A stretch of 64,000 nt of DNA, taken from the NCBI RefSeq assembly GCF_018446385.1, contig NC_055996.1, positions 127,210,532-127,274,531 on the forward strand. The letters run 5' to 3'. Source of the stretch: Zingiber officinale. Its lineage: Eukaryota > Streptophyta > Magnoliopsida > Zingiberales > Zingiberaceae. The translations under genes and the position numbers were made by a program. A model generated the notes under the pieces. It saw only the letters and a list, made by a program, of their open reading frames with translations, did no database searches and was not told where the DNA came from. Within the stretch, counting starts at the first letter, position 1. Every line of letters starts with the position of its first letter. Positions 41,063-52,420 of the stretch are shown one piece after another.

Positions 41063-41955
41063 CGAATAGCGATCGAGGAGGCGTGAAGATACATTAATGT
41101 CGATATGTTCAATTTGCGATGTGTTGTGTGGAGAATTGAGTGCATCATCGATATGTTGTTCAATTTGCTATTTTGTTTCTGGTGTTTCGCTGAGTCCCTG
41201 TTTGTAATTGGCTTTAATATATACTGAGGCTGTCGGTGATAGTTTCACCTTTCATCACAGTGTACATTGTCAGTGGGAATGACAATTTGAAAATTTTTGT
41301 TCTTAAAATTAGGGACGTAGACTAGAGTTGAATTAAGTTTTATGCTATTCAAAAATATTTGGTAAGATAATTGAGTTAAATCACATCGGACTTTAATGAA
41401 TTTAAGTTATAAAAATAATTGTTTAAATTTAAATTGGCTTTAATTTGGCTTAAATTTGATTCGATCTTAGTTTGTTCCGTAATGTTATCAAACTTCAAAA
41501 ATATTTATTAATAAATTCGAGAAATTTATTAATAAGTATAGTTCATAAGTTTTATTTCTATACACTATTCATCAATGCTATCACTAATAATTTTTAATTT
41601 TTCGATTCATGAGATATTTATTCAAACTAGTTCATTAAATTTGATTAATTATTTAAATGTATTCATTTAATTAATATTTATATGATAAGACATATACAAA
41701 AGCTCTTACCAATTTGAATACCGAACTTAGAACGTTTGATTCGTTTATACAATACATAAAATGCATTAGCAGTTGATTAAATAAAAAAATGATCGAAGCG
41801 ATTTGTAAAGAAAGCAAAATATTCGAACCTTTAAACTTTGGCTAGAAACTTTAAAAATTTAACGGGCAACTGTTGGTAAGAACCTAATTGGCATTTAGGA
41901 ATCTACTAAAATTTGTTTGGAGGTAATTATTAAATATCTATTTTTTTATTATTTA
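41063..41955. other. Intergenic, 3' flank of the Ole e 1-like gene
   Basis: This is AT-rich sequence with no open frame or element that I can support. The last five bases (ATTTA) are the target duplication of the following solo LTR. Confidence 0.5.
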
Positions 41956-43290
41956 TGATCCTGTCTAGAAGTTGAAGATAGTGCGCTGAGTAGATGATTG
42001 CTACGTTGACTAGACGAAGACTCTTAGATCAAAGGAGTCGTGGGTTGACGAGCAAACAAGCCATCAGTGCTAAAAACCAAAGAAGGGGTCTGACGAAGGT
42101 CCTCTAACGCTCAAATCAGTGTATTATCCTAGTGGAAAGTAAAACAATAAATCGATAGTAGGACACGCCCATAGTATACTAATTGTGTAATTGTGTGAGC
42201 GTACTCCAGCGTACCTTGCTCTCGGAGAGGACCCCATTTATATATCATCTCTATAACCTTCATAATCATGAGGTTACATAGAATATCGGGTGTCAGAAGT
42301 CATTGAATAAGGGAATAAGAATAGCTTGAGATGTGTACCGTCACTGTCCGAAGAATCTTCCGTTACTCGTGTGCACTCTTTTGGTAGCTAACACCATTAA
42401 TGAGGTAGTTAAAGAAATATGTTGTTATAATGTATCAGCTAAGGGAAAATGTAGAGTCACCTTCGATGAAGGTTCCATTAAATGCCTTCATAAGAGCAGA
42501 AGAATATTCCCTGACAAACGGATACTATTTAATGACAAGTTGTTATGATTCTCTGACAGTGTTGTCTCCTGAATACATCCCAATCAAGCACTTAGCCGGC
42601 CGGCCGCATCTTGCATAAGCAGAATATTGAATATGGTAGGGTGTTTGGCCTTTATGGCTACTTGGGTATATATCGAATGATGTAGATCTGATTATATAAA
42701 TAAGGAACCGAGCCCCCTAGGTTCGGGCAGTTCTATGATTGACCGACATTAAGCGGGGATGCTCGTTTGTGGAGAATAGGGAATTGAGCCCCGAGAGGGC
42801 CGACCAATGCTTTCAACTAGCCATTCTAGTATTCAGAGACATGTCCCTGAAGTAATATCCTGACCTCTAGGAATTTGGTCTGGCTTTTTCTAAAAATTGC
42901 CTTGTATATTTATCTTGTATAGATAAGGAGGCCGAGCCTTATAACCCTGGTCAGTTTTTTACCCGAACGCATGTATGTAGGAGGATGGGCGAATAATGAA
43001 CAATGAGGACCCATTTGTTAGATCGGTCAGATATGGAGCTATATATACTTTGAAAATGGAGGAGCTAAGCTAGACAGCCGAATATACATTTAGTGTCAGT
43101 AGAGTAAAACAATGGGTCTCTGACTGACTTTAGGATCAGTCATCCTTAAATTGGGAGCCCTAGCACTAGGTGAAAAGCTAAGCTATATTGAGAGTGCCCC
43201 TTTGACTTTCATCTCCGCTGTGCTTACATTGTCATCTCACCTTATTTTAATTGTCACATCATATTTGGATCCGTTCATAATCCTGTATCA
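41956..43290 (-). mobile_element. Solo LTR related to the Tat-like LTRs, target duplication ATTTA
   Basis: It starts TGATCCTGTCTAG and ends ATAATCCTGTATCA. ATTTA lies at 41951-41955 and 43291-43295. The start and the CTCTAACGCTCAAATCAG segment match the LTRs at 1331 and 11564, as does the position of a minus-strand TATA box (GATATATAAATGG near 42240). At 1,335 bp it is longer than those two (793 and 834 bp), so it is a related but different subfamily. Confidence 0.85.
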
Positions 43291-43295
43291 ATTTA

Positions 43296-44459
43296 TTAAA
43301 CTGATTGTCACAAAAGAATCGTTAACGATAAATCGAGTTTTGTCCAATCAGCTGATTTAATCAGTTTGATAAAAAAAAATATATCAATTGAATTGGATTT
43401 CATTTATCAGTTCAATTGCAAGGCAAAAAAAAATCAAAAATAAAAAATTCATACAAAAGGTATGAAGCTTCAATATTTAGTACAGCTTCCGTGTCATTTT
43501 TATCCGATTAAAAAGAAAGATGGAACATATAATAGTTGTAAAAAATTATCTAAATAAAAAGCTAGGTAAAATAATTTAGTCGACAAATTAAAGCATCGTT
43601 TTTTATGTTCATCGTCTTTGGAGTGTTTCAGTCAAGTAGATCTGCCACCTGTTTATCTCGATGTGGATTATCTCCACATTATCTTGAATATATATAATAA
43701 CATAATTAAGAATTGTGTCGTCGTTTTCTGTCGTCCCATCCACGTCCAAGTTCGCAATGCTATTTAATCCCTGCCCTACCCCAATCCAAGGCATGAATAT
43801 CGTGCACGCATGTCATTCGCTTAAAATGAGTCGGGTAATTAATGATTCTTAGGACGGATTCATGCATGTAAACAAAATCACAGACGGAGAGAGAAACTTA
43901 TTGAGTTCCTAATTCATTAATATGTTCCGGTTAAATACGTGGATGATCAAATTATAAGTCAATAAATAATCTAATATTGCGCTCTTTAGAAATTGTATGT
44001 GAAGAGGATGAGGAGAACTCAAACGTACTTCAATAAAGGGATAGACTGATGCAAGGGAGAGATACTTTGATGCTTAAATTAGTGTTTGCTTAAGGTATGA
44101 ACTTAATGCAGAAGTAAGAAAAAGAAAAAGGTGCAAGACTTTGATGGTAACCGGAGAGAGAAGAGAGTATTAGCCAGAGAGTTCTCTGGTGCTCATCTCC
44201 TCTAAGATTTATGTACTGTCAGAAAAGCATCTCTACATTATAGTCAATAAAGAGATCAAATCTGACAATCATTATATGTTTCTTCATCTATTAAATGTCA
44301 CATGTTTGGAAGAGGATAATTAAAAAAATCAAATCTAACAACCATATAATCACTTCTCCATTCACTCAGTATCACATGTTCTGAAATATTTATCATTATT
44401 GTTTTCATGTTCAAGGAAAAGTAGTCTCATCATTGGGGGTTTAGTGTGGGCTTGATCTG
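43296..44459. other. Intergenic stretch, nothing recognised
   Basis: AT-rich sequence with short open frames only. No domain, RNA gene or element border is supported. Confidence 0.45.
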
Positions 44460-44740
44460 AGGATGGATGACGAAGTGACATCGGTGTTGAGTGACCACAA
44501 GGAGAAATGAATTAGTAAACAACTGAAGTCGAGATAGGGAGGATGTCGGTGACTGAGGTCGAGGCAGAGATGATGCTCGGATCGAAAACTAAGGCATGGA
44601 GGATGTCGACGACGGAGACTGAGAGTATGTCAAGATTTGAGGCTAAAACATAGATGTCGACGATTAAGGCCAACAGAGGTGTGGTGTCAAGAATTCAGAC
44701 TGAGACATGAAAGATGTTAAAGACTGAGGGCAAGAGAGGT
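44460..44740. repeat. Degenerate minisatellite, left part
   Basis: Units of about 35-45 bp with the core GAGGATGTCGACGACGGAGA / GATTGAGGC are repeated with heavy divergence. The same repeat continues at 62294-62480. The Ty3 element between them inserted into the array. Confidence 0.55.
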
Positions 44741-46106
44741 TGATGCAGGCTCAACCCTTATTGAAGCCTAACATAACACTTTAAACTTTAAACGGACATA
44801 ACTTTTTCCGCAGGACTCGAAATCAGGTTTTGTCTATCGTACTGCGTGCATAATTCGAAAGCCTATGTGTGTTACCGGTGAAACCATACCCGTCAAATTT
44901 TCAACCGTAAATTCCACGGTTTAAACCCTATTTATGGTCATTTTGTTATTGTTTGTAATTTTTATTTTTTAGGTATTTAGGGTAATTTTCATATTTCTGG
45001 TATTTTTTAGAGGATTTGTCTTGATCCAAATCTTGATTTGAGATAAGATCATTAAGTTAATTATTTTTCTTTTCGAATAAAAATTTGTTTTCTTTCTTTA
45101 CAATATTAGAATTAAGATTTGATAATTATAATTTATTTCCTTATTTAAGTCTTAGGTTGTGGTCTATATAACCCTTTGTTTGGATGGGGTGAGTGAAAGT
45201 TTATTAACGGAATTGGAGAAGGGAGGGGAATGGAGAGAAAGGGAAGAGAATTAAAGTATTTATATTCTCCTTATTTAGGAGGGAGAAAAGGTTCATTAAC
45301 GTAACATGTATTACTATGTTAAATATATAAAGTTATAAAATTACCCTTATTTTTATTAAAGACATACGCGTTCAGAAATCCAGTACATCATGTATATATT
45401 TATTAGTTAAGACTTACGCATTCAAGTAATTGTAGCTCATTTATTAAAGTTGTGTTGGCATTGGCGTCAACGTCGAAGTCAATGTCGACATCAGCGACAA
45501 AATCAGCATTGGCATCAAAGTCAATGTCAAAGTTGGTGTCGACGTCGAAGTCGGTGTCAACATCAAAGTCGGTGTCATCATCAACGGAGTGCGAGCGTTG
45601 GGTGGTACGAGTCAAGCGATGCGAGTATTTTTCATCGTGACGCAAAGAATATCTAAAACAAAGATTTTTAGAATTAATATAATAAAATAGAGATAAAATT
45701 GGAACATAATTTTTTTAATTTATCTTACCCTTCCTTACACCCCCAAATAGGAGGGTAAGAAATTCTTTCGTTTCATAGATAAAGAAGGTTAAAGCTTACC
45801 ATTCCTTACACCCCCAAATCGGACTGTAAGAAATTCTTTCATTTCATGAATAAAGAAGGTTAAAGCTTACCCTTCCTTACCTTTCCTTTCCGTAGTTCAC
45901 TTCCTCCCAAACTGGGTTTTAAGTTTCCCTTCCCCTTCTTTACCCTTTCCTCACCTCCTCCCAAACAATACGTAAGAGTCATGATGTTGAGGAATTAATC
46001 CTCTGGTTTTAATAAAAGTTTCTTCTTGAAGGTTCCTCTTCTTGTATTCTCCTCAATTTTTTTTTATTATCAGCTCGCAGGATAATCGTTATCCTGCCTG
46101 GTACCA
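44741..46106 (+). repeat. Left LTR of the chromovirus-like element
   Basis: It starts TGATGCAGGCTCAACCC and ends CCTGCCTGGTACCA, with the primer site at 46108. It shares AAACGGACATAACTTTT, TTATTTAAGTCTTAGGTTGT and a TATATAA box with the right LTR. It is lengthened by the 801-bp insertion at 45172-45972. Confidence 0.8.
45172..45972. mobile_element. Harbinger-like insertion with coding-like minisatellite
   Basis: The right LTR lacks this segment, which gives the exact borders. TAA lies on both sides (45169-45171 and 45973-45975). The ends share TTGTTTGG in inverted orientation (CCCTTTGTTTGGATGGGG and CCTCCTCCCAAACAATACG). Inside are an 18-bp-type minisatellite (GTCGACGTCGAAGTC..., about 45465-45590) and an imperfect direct repeat of roughly 75 bp near 45725-45880. 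Confidence 0.65.
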
Positions 46107-46189
46107 GTTGGTATCAGAGAACAAGAAGGTTATCAACAAATCCAATAACGGGTCGTCGTAGTCATAGTCACAGTTGCAACAACAGACGG

Positions 46190-49100
46190 GCTTCAGGGGA
46201 GGAAGCTGTGCACAATGATCATAACATCCATGACATAATGACGATTGAGGATTTACAGAAGCAAATTACAAATTTAACCGAAGATCATGAGATTTCAGAT
46301 TGTAGATATGAGTCTTACTTCGAGAACCCATATCATCGGCGTGACTCACCTTAAGAACACCGTGGATGTGAGGAACCTAATCAAGACTTCAGATTTCAGG
46401 ATCTGCCTGAATTTTCTAGTTCGTTGCAAGCAAAGGAATTCATTGACTGGACAAGGAAGTAGAGCCGATCTTCGACTACAAGCAAGTTCTAGATAGGATG
46501 AAAGTAAAGTTAATTGTCATCAGACTTAAAGGGCAAGCATCAGCATGGTAGGAATAGATGCGGCGCTATCGAGACAAACAAGGTAAATCCCAAATAACAG
46601 TCTAGGAAGAAATGAGAAAAAACATGAAGGAACACTTCCTTCCCTTTTCCTACACCCAGACTCTATTCATGCTACTTCACTCATTAAGATAGGGCATGAG
46701 ATCGGTCAACGAATATATAGAAGAGTTTTTCCAACTGGTGACCCAAAATGACCTATCCAAGCTAAGACTGAGGAGCAGCAGCTAACACGTTACTTAGGGG
46801 GTCTATGCTTGGCCTTGCAAGATGTCATCAGTCTTCATTCACTCTCGATTGTGTCAAAGGCCTTTCAGGGTGCACTGGCGGCTGAAAAGCAACAAAACAA
46901 GAAATCAATGGGGAGAGACGACCAGAACAATCGACCAGCTCGTCCTCAAAATTCTTGTCCTTCACAACAGCAACCACCGTAGTAGCCATCACAACGACCA
47001 CTGCAATGGTAACCATAGGTTTACTCTAAGGCTCTTGTCAGATATTATCAATGTGGTGTACAAGGACATATGGCGCACCAATGCAGGAAGCCCTCTTCTA
47101 CTTATCTGAAAGGCAAAAACTTGTTGATCGGGGAAGAAGTAATAAAAGATACAACGACAATTGACAATCCAATGTATCATCTGACGAAGTGATTTATGGC
47201 AATAATCATGAGACTTTGGCCTTTCATAAGATTCTGTTGACTCTAAAGGGTGATTCAGGGGATAATTGGTTGAAAACCAATATTTTTCATACTACCTACA
47301 ACATCATAGGTAAAGTCTACAAGATGAGTATCGACGACAACAGTTGTGAGAATATAATATCCTTAGAGGTTATCCAAAAATTATAATTAAAATTGATCGT
47401 CATCCTAAACTCTACAAGTTAACTTAGCTGAATAAAGAAAGATAGGTAACAGTTGACCGACGATGTCTCTTTTCCTTTTTAATTAGCAAATATTTTAATT
47501 TGGTAGTGTTTGGTGTGATGTGGTGGTCATATATGTATATCATGTATTGTTAGGAAAACCTTGGCAGTATGATCACAGTGTTGTTCATGATGGGCAAGAG
47601 AATACATATACACTTAACATTAAAGGAAAAAAAAATTGTGTTGGGGCCCTGGCGGGAAGGAACTACTCCAATTTTGGTAGATAAAAATACTAATATGCTT
47701 TCTATATCCAAGTTTTTAGATGAAGTGGAGTAAGGAGTTATATATCTTTGCTACCATGTCAAAGCATTGCTCCGACCATAGACACCGAGTTACCAACCAA
47801 CTATAGCAACTATTAGTGAATTTTGATGAGCTGATGCCGGAGGATCTTTCTTTTGGGCTACCGCCTATCGAGATATCCAGAATCAAATTGACGTTATTCC
47901 AGGGGCGAGTTTGCCTAATCGGTCAGCTTATTATCTTAGCCCTAAAGAAGCAGAAGAATTGCAACATCAGGCAGTGGAGTTGCTTGAAAAGGGACACATC
48001 CGAGAGAGCATGAGCCCCTATACAGTTCCTGCCCTACTAGTACCAAAGAAGAATGGCTCGTAGCGTATGTGTGTCGATAGCAGAGTCATCAACAAGATTA
48101 CAGTAAAGTACAAGTTTCTAATCCCTACTTGGATGACATGTTGGATCTATTCGGTTCAAAAGTCTTCTAAAAAAATGATCTTAAAAGCGGATACCACTAA
48201 ATCAGAATAAGGCTTGGTGATAAATAGAAGACGACATTCAAGACGCAACATGAGCTATGTGAGTGGATAGTCATGGCTTTTTGATTGTCCAATGCTCCTA
48301 GTACCTTCATGAGGTTTATGCATCAGATTTTATGACTATTTATAGGAAAGTTTATGGAGGTTTACTTTGACGACATCCTCGTTTATGGTCTGACATGAGC
48401 ATCACACTTCAATCATCGTCGTGCCATCTTCGAAAAGTTGAAAATGGAGTGCTTATTTGTAAACAAGAAAAGTGCTCTTTCTTTACTATATCGGTAACGT
48501 TTCTCGGCTCTATTGTGTTTACTGATAGTATACATGTAGATTAAATAAAGATAAATGCAGTCCTTGAGTGGCCTCAACCGAGTACCTTGCACGATATCAA
48601 AAACTTACATGGCTTATCTTCTTTCTACCACTGGTTTATCAGAAATTTTAGCACTCTATTTACTCCTATCAACGAATGTTTCAAGGGAAGGGATATCAAG
48701 TGGTCTGAAGAAGCAGAGGCTAGATTTTAACTGGTCAAACAAAGGATGACCAAAGCATCAGTTTTGGCTCTTTCTAATTTTGATAGATTATTCTAGATCA
48801 ACTGTGATACATCCGTCATAAGTATCGGGGGTGTTCTGAGTCAATTTGGGCAATTAGTTGCTTTCTTCAGCGAGAAGCTCTCCGGGTCAACAAAAAATTA
48901 TTTAACCTATGACTTGGAGTTCTATGTCATTGCACAGTCCTTGAAGCATTGGCGACACTACCTAGTATAGAAGAAATTCATCTTGTTCACTGATTATGAA
49001 GCATTAAGGTATATCAATGGTCAACACAACCTAGAGCAGGTGGCATGCCAAATGGGTGGCTTACTTGAAAGAGTTCACCTTTACACTAAGGCACCAAGTT

Positions 49101-50838
49101 GGAAGTCTGAATCGTGTCGCATATACCCTAAGTTGGCATTCTTCATTACTCACCACCATAAGTACTAGAGTTGCGGACTTTGAGATTTTTCCAGATATGT
49201 ATGCAATTGACCTATCATTCAGAAGGATATTCCAGGAGATACATGATGATTACCGATCGACACGATTTTATTTTGCATAATGGTTATTTATTTCATGGGT
49301 TGTAGTTGTGTATTCCATACTACTCTCTAAGGCAGCAGATTATGAGCGAGCTTCAAAATGAGGGGTACTTTGGACGTGATAAGACGTTAGCCCTCATCTT
49401 TGCCAATTTATATTGGCCCAAGTTAACTAATGATGTGGCTCACTTTGTTGATCGATGTTTTGTATACCAACGGTCTAAGGGGTTCTAACCAATGCAGACT
49501 TGTACACTCCCCTATCAGTTTCCTAAAGCTCTTTAGTTCAATGTTAGCATATATTTCATATTGGGATTACCTTGCATCTAACGAACCTCAGACTCAATTC
49601 TTGTTGTCGTTGACATATTCTCAAAGATGACACATTTTGTAATTTGCAGGAAGACTATGGATGCTACTCGGATTGTCATCTTTACTTTAAGAAGATCATG
49701 CGCTTACATGGCATTCCTCGGTCAATGACTTCAGATCGATATACCAAATTCATAAGTCACTTCTGGAAGAGCTTAAGGGGGAAATTAGGAACACAGATAA
49801 ACTTTAGTAATGCTTACCACCCTCGGACAGATGGACAAACCGAGGTGGCGAATCGGAGTCTAAGCAATCTTCTGAGATACTTTACAGAAACTAAACCAAA
49901 GCAGTGGAACTTAGCGTTACCTCAAGCAGAGTTTGCCTACAATAGATCAAAAATAGGACCACAAGATTGAATCCTTTTGGGATTATCTATAGTCGGAATC
50001 CATCAGGAGTTCTAGACTTAGTGTTGACCGTAAAGACGCTAAAGGGGGTGAATAACATTTGTCGCAGATTTAAGCGTACGTAGCTTGTCGGAGCAACTTT
50101 TTGATATTCTGGAGACCTTTTCGGAGCAGCGCGTGAGTACAAAAGTTGTTGCAATTGTTGTATTGAAGATGTTGGTCGAAGTTTTCTTTTTATAGCCCTG
50201 TCCGGGCCCCTGGATCCCATCCTGGGTATTTTGATTGTGCTGACATGGCGAGCTCTTATCGAACTTCATTTTTGAAGTTTATCCACCTCCAGACACCCGG
50301 ACCCCCTCCGGGTGTTTCGGTCCTCTAGACCCATCAAGTCCGCACACTTGGTAAAAGGTTAGGCAAACAACATCTAACTTTAGCTTATTTGTTATACATC
50401 AAAACATTATTATTAATGCAATCTGCATCAACACTTAGCCCCAGTTCCACGTGTAGGGCAAATTAGTCCTAAAAAAGATAAGATGACAGAGCATCTTCGA
50501 GGTATTCATGAGCAGATGAAATAGGTAATTATGGAAAGCAGTACTAAGTATAAAGCTCGGGTCGATGACACATTAGATGCTTTTTGAGATTGGAGATTTT
50601 GTTTGGCTATATTAACTCGTGATCGTTTCCCTATTGGAGATTATAAAAAGCTAAAGGATCAAAAAATTGAATCATGTGAGATATTGCAAAAGATTAACGA
50701 CAATGCCTACAGGTTGCACCTTTCTAGACATCTAAAGACTTCTGATTTCTTCAATGTGAATCACTTAACTCCTTATTCAATGGTTGCTAATGAAGTTAAT
50801 CTAAACTCGAGGGTGAATTCTTTTCAAGTGGGGGATAC
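46190..50838 (+). pseudogene. Ty3 gag-pol remnants, chromovirus-like
   Basis: Pieces in order: gag (EFIDWTRK-type region near 46440), zinc knuckle CGVQGHMAHQC (47043-47090), RT ([20 protein letters not shown] near 47990, then broken), RNase H (near 48780-49010), integrase zinc domain and core (49306-49970, with HPRTDGQTEVANRSL) and the C-terminal tail ending HLKTSDFFNVNHLTPYS (near 50720-50790). Stops and frameshifts occur every few hundred bases, so no product is possible. No chromodomain could be recognised. Confidence 0.8.
50022..50433 (-). mobile_element. Solo LTR, 412 bp, target duplication CTTAG
   Basis: It starts TGTTGACCGTAAAG and ends CAATCTGCATCAACA. CTTAG lies at 50017-50021 and 50434-50438. 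It splits the integrase tail of the chromovirus-like element, which resumes as LAPVPRVGQ. A minus-strand TATA box (CTATAAAAAG) lies near 50190, so it is oriented minus. Confidence 0.8.
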
Positions 50839-50846
50839 TAATGCAG

Positions 50847-51175
50847 TGTAGAAAATATGTTCTAAATGAATGATAGACGAATTAATTAAATGCGATAAAA
50901 ACTTACAGCGATCTCCCGCAGATCCGCAATCGGCAATGATGAAGCTCGCTATCGGAAGAGCGATCACAGGATCGGAAAGCCCTCCGCAATTCCACAAACC
51001 AAATCCTGCCGCTTTGGATGTTCTCTTACTCTCGTCGCACAATCGCGATTTCACACACCATGAGCCTTGGACGGACCCCCTTTATATAGGGAAATACACT
51101 AGGGGCATAATGGACTTTTCCATTATGTGTAGTGGGGAACATGGGCCACGTTCCCCACTATCCCCATTTCCAACA
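50847..51175 (-). repeat. 3' LTR of the copia element
   Basis: 329 bp; plus-strand ends TGTAGAAAATATG and CATTTCCAACA. It is almost identical to 61415-61746. The polypurine tract (minus GAGTGGGAGA) adjoins at 51176. Confidence 0.92.
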
Positions 51176-52420
51176 TCTCCCACTCGTCCAAGGTAAGTCA
51201 CAAAGACTTAACAAGTCACATAGACTATTAGAGAGTTTGGTCACAAAGACCGTATGAGAACATCCAATCCATACTTAGAGAAAATGGTTCGTGCGACAGC
51301 AAGCACACTGAGCGATAGTTGCTAAGAAGATTGTTACACCTTGACTTAGCCGCTCTTTGAGCAATCAATGCTAATAAAGTTGTTACACTTTACTTAGCTA
51401 CTCAAATAAATTAGAGACACACTCTTTATGGCACTTAGCCACTTTCCTGGTGGCACATAGCCTTTATCCAGAATCCATCCGATCTTCAAGTGACACACAG
51501 CCATTATCTTGAAGATATCCATGTCTTGCTATTTACCCAGATTAAATAATTTTCATTTACATCGATATGAACATCTCTAATCCCTTATAATGACCATTAT
51601 GTCATGAGCATGTTCCATATCCAATATTCACATTCATTTCCGTACATAACAGAAATGGGTCGACCTGTGAATAACAACAAAAGATGTAAATATATTTAAT
51701 CTTCCTTTTTAGCTAGAATCAATTCATTTTAATCAGTCGCTTTCCTAGTTATGCTCCATAGACCGAATCATCCATAGCCATAGGATACACGCTAAAGTAG
51801 CAGACACTGATTAAAACTTCAAGTAGACAGCTAAATAGTCACTAAGGCAAAAAATTAAGATTAACATATAATCTCAAAGGTCTCACATAGTAGAGAAACA
51901 AGGATTTATTCTCCTACTACCTTTATTGTCGCAATAGCACATGTGGTATGAATCACATGCTATGATGTTATTCTCTTTACTAAAAAAAAAGAGTGCATGT
52001 TGTCTTCAAATTTAACATCATACAGATTTCGATCTAGACATACCTAACGTTTAATCCTGAATTCAACATATGAATTCTAATCTGGATTTCAACAGGTTCA
52101 GTAAATGGTGGGTTCATTTACTTCGATCATTATTTATACATAAATGATCTCATCTTGACACAATTATCAAGGCGACCTCAACTTATGAATCTGTCTCTAA
52201 TATCATAATTTCAGCTACGTAAACTGTTTCATAAGTAACGGTCTTACCCCTATTTGTACTTAACAAACAGAGATGATTGTCCATGTGAGTGGACCAATCT
52301 CCACCTGCCAACATGCTCACCGAGATCTTACATGAATTTAACAAATACAACATATACACTGAATAAATTATGACAAATTACACAATCATAACACAAAGTT
52401 TGATTGTTATTTTAATATTG
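51176..52420 (-). other. Copia 3' untranslated region
   Basis: About 1.2 kb lies between the pol stop and the 3' LTR. It contains no open frame or recognisable repeat. It begins (element sense) after the TAA at 52423-52421 and ends in the polypurine tract at about 51185-51176. Confidence 0.6.

Noticed and set aside
45403-45645. Open frame of 80 codons rich in Asp and Val, with opposite-strand frames of Ser/Lys/Ala
   Set aside because: All three are translations of the same short tandem repeat, which stays open because it has no stop in its unit. There is no start context or domain.
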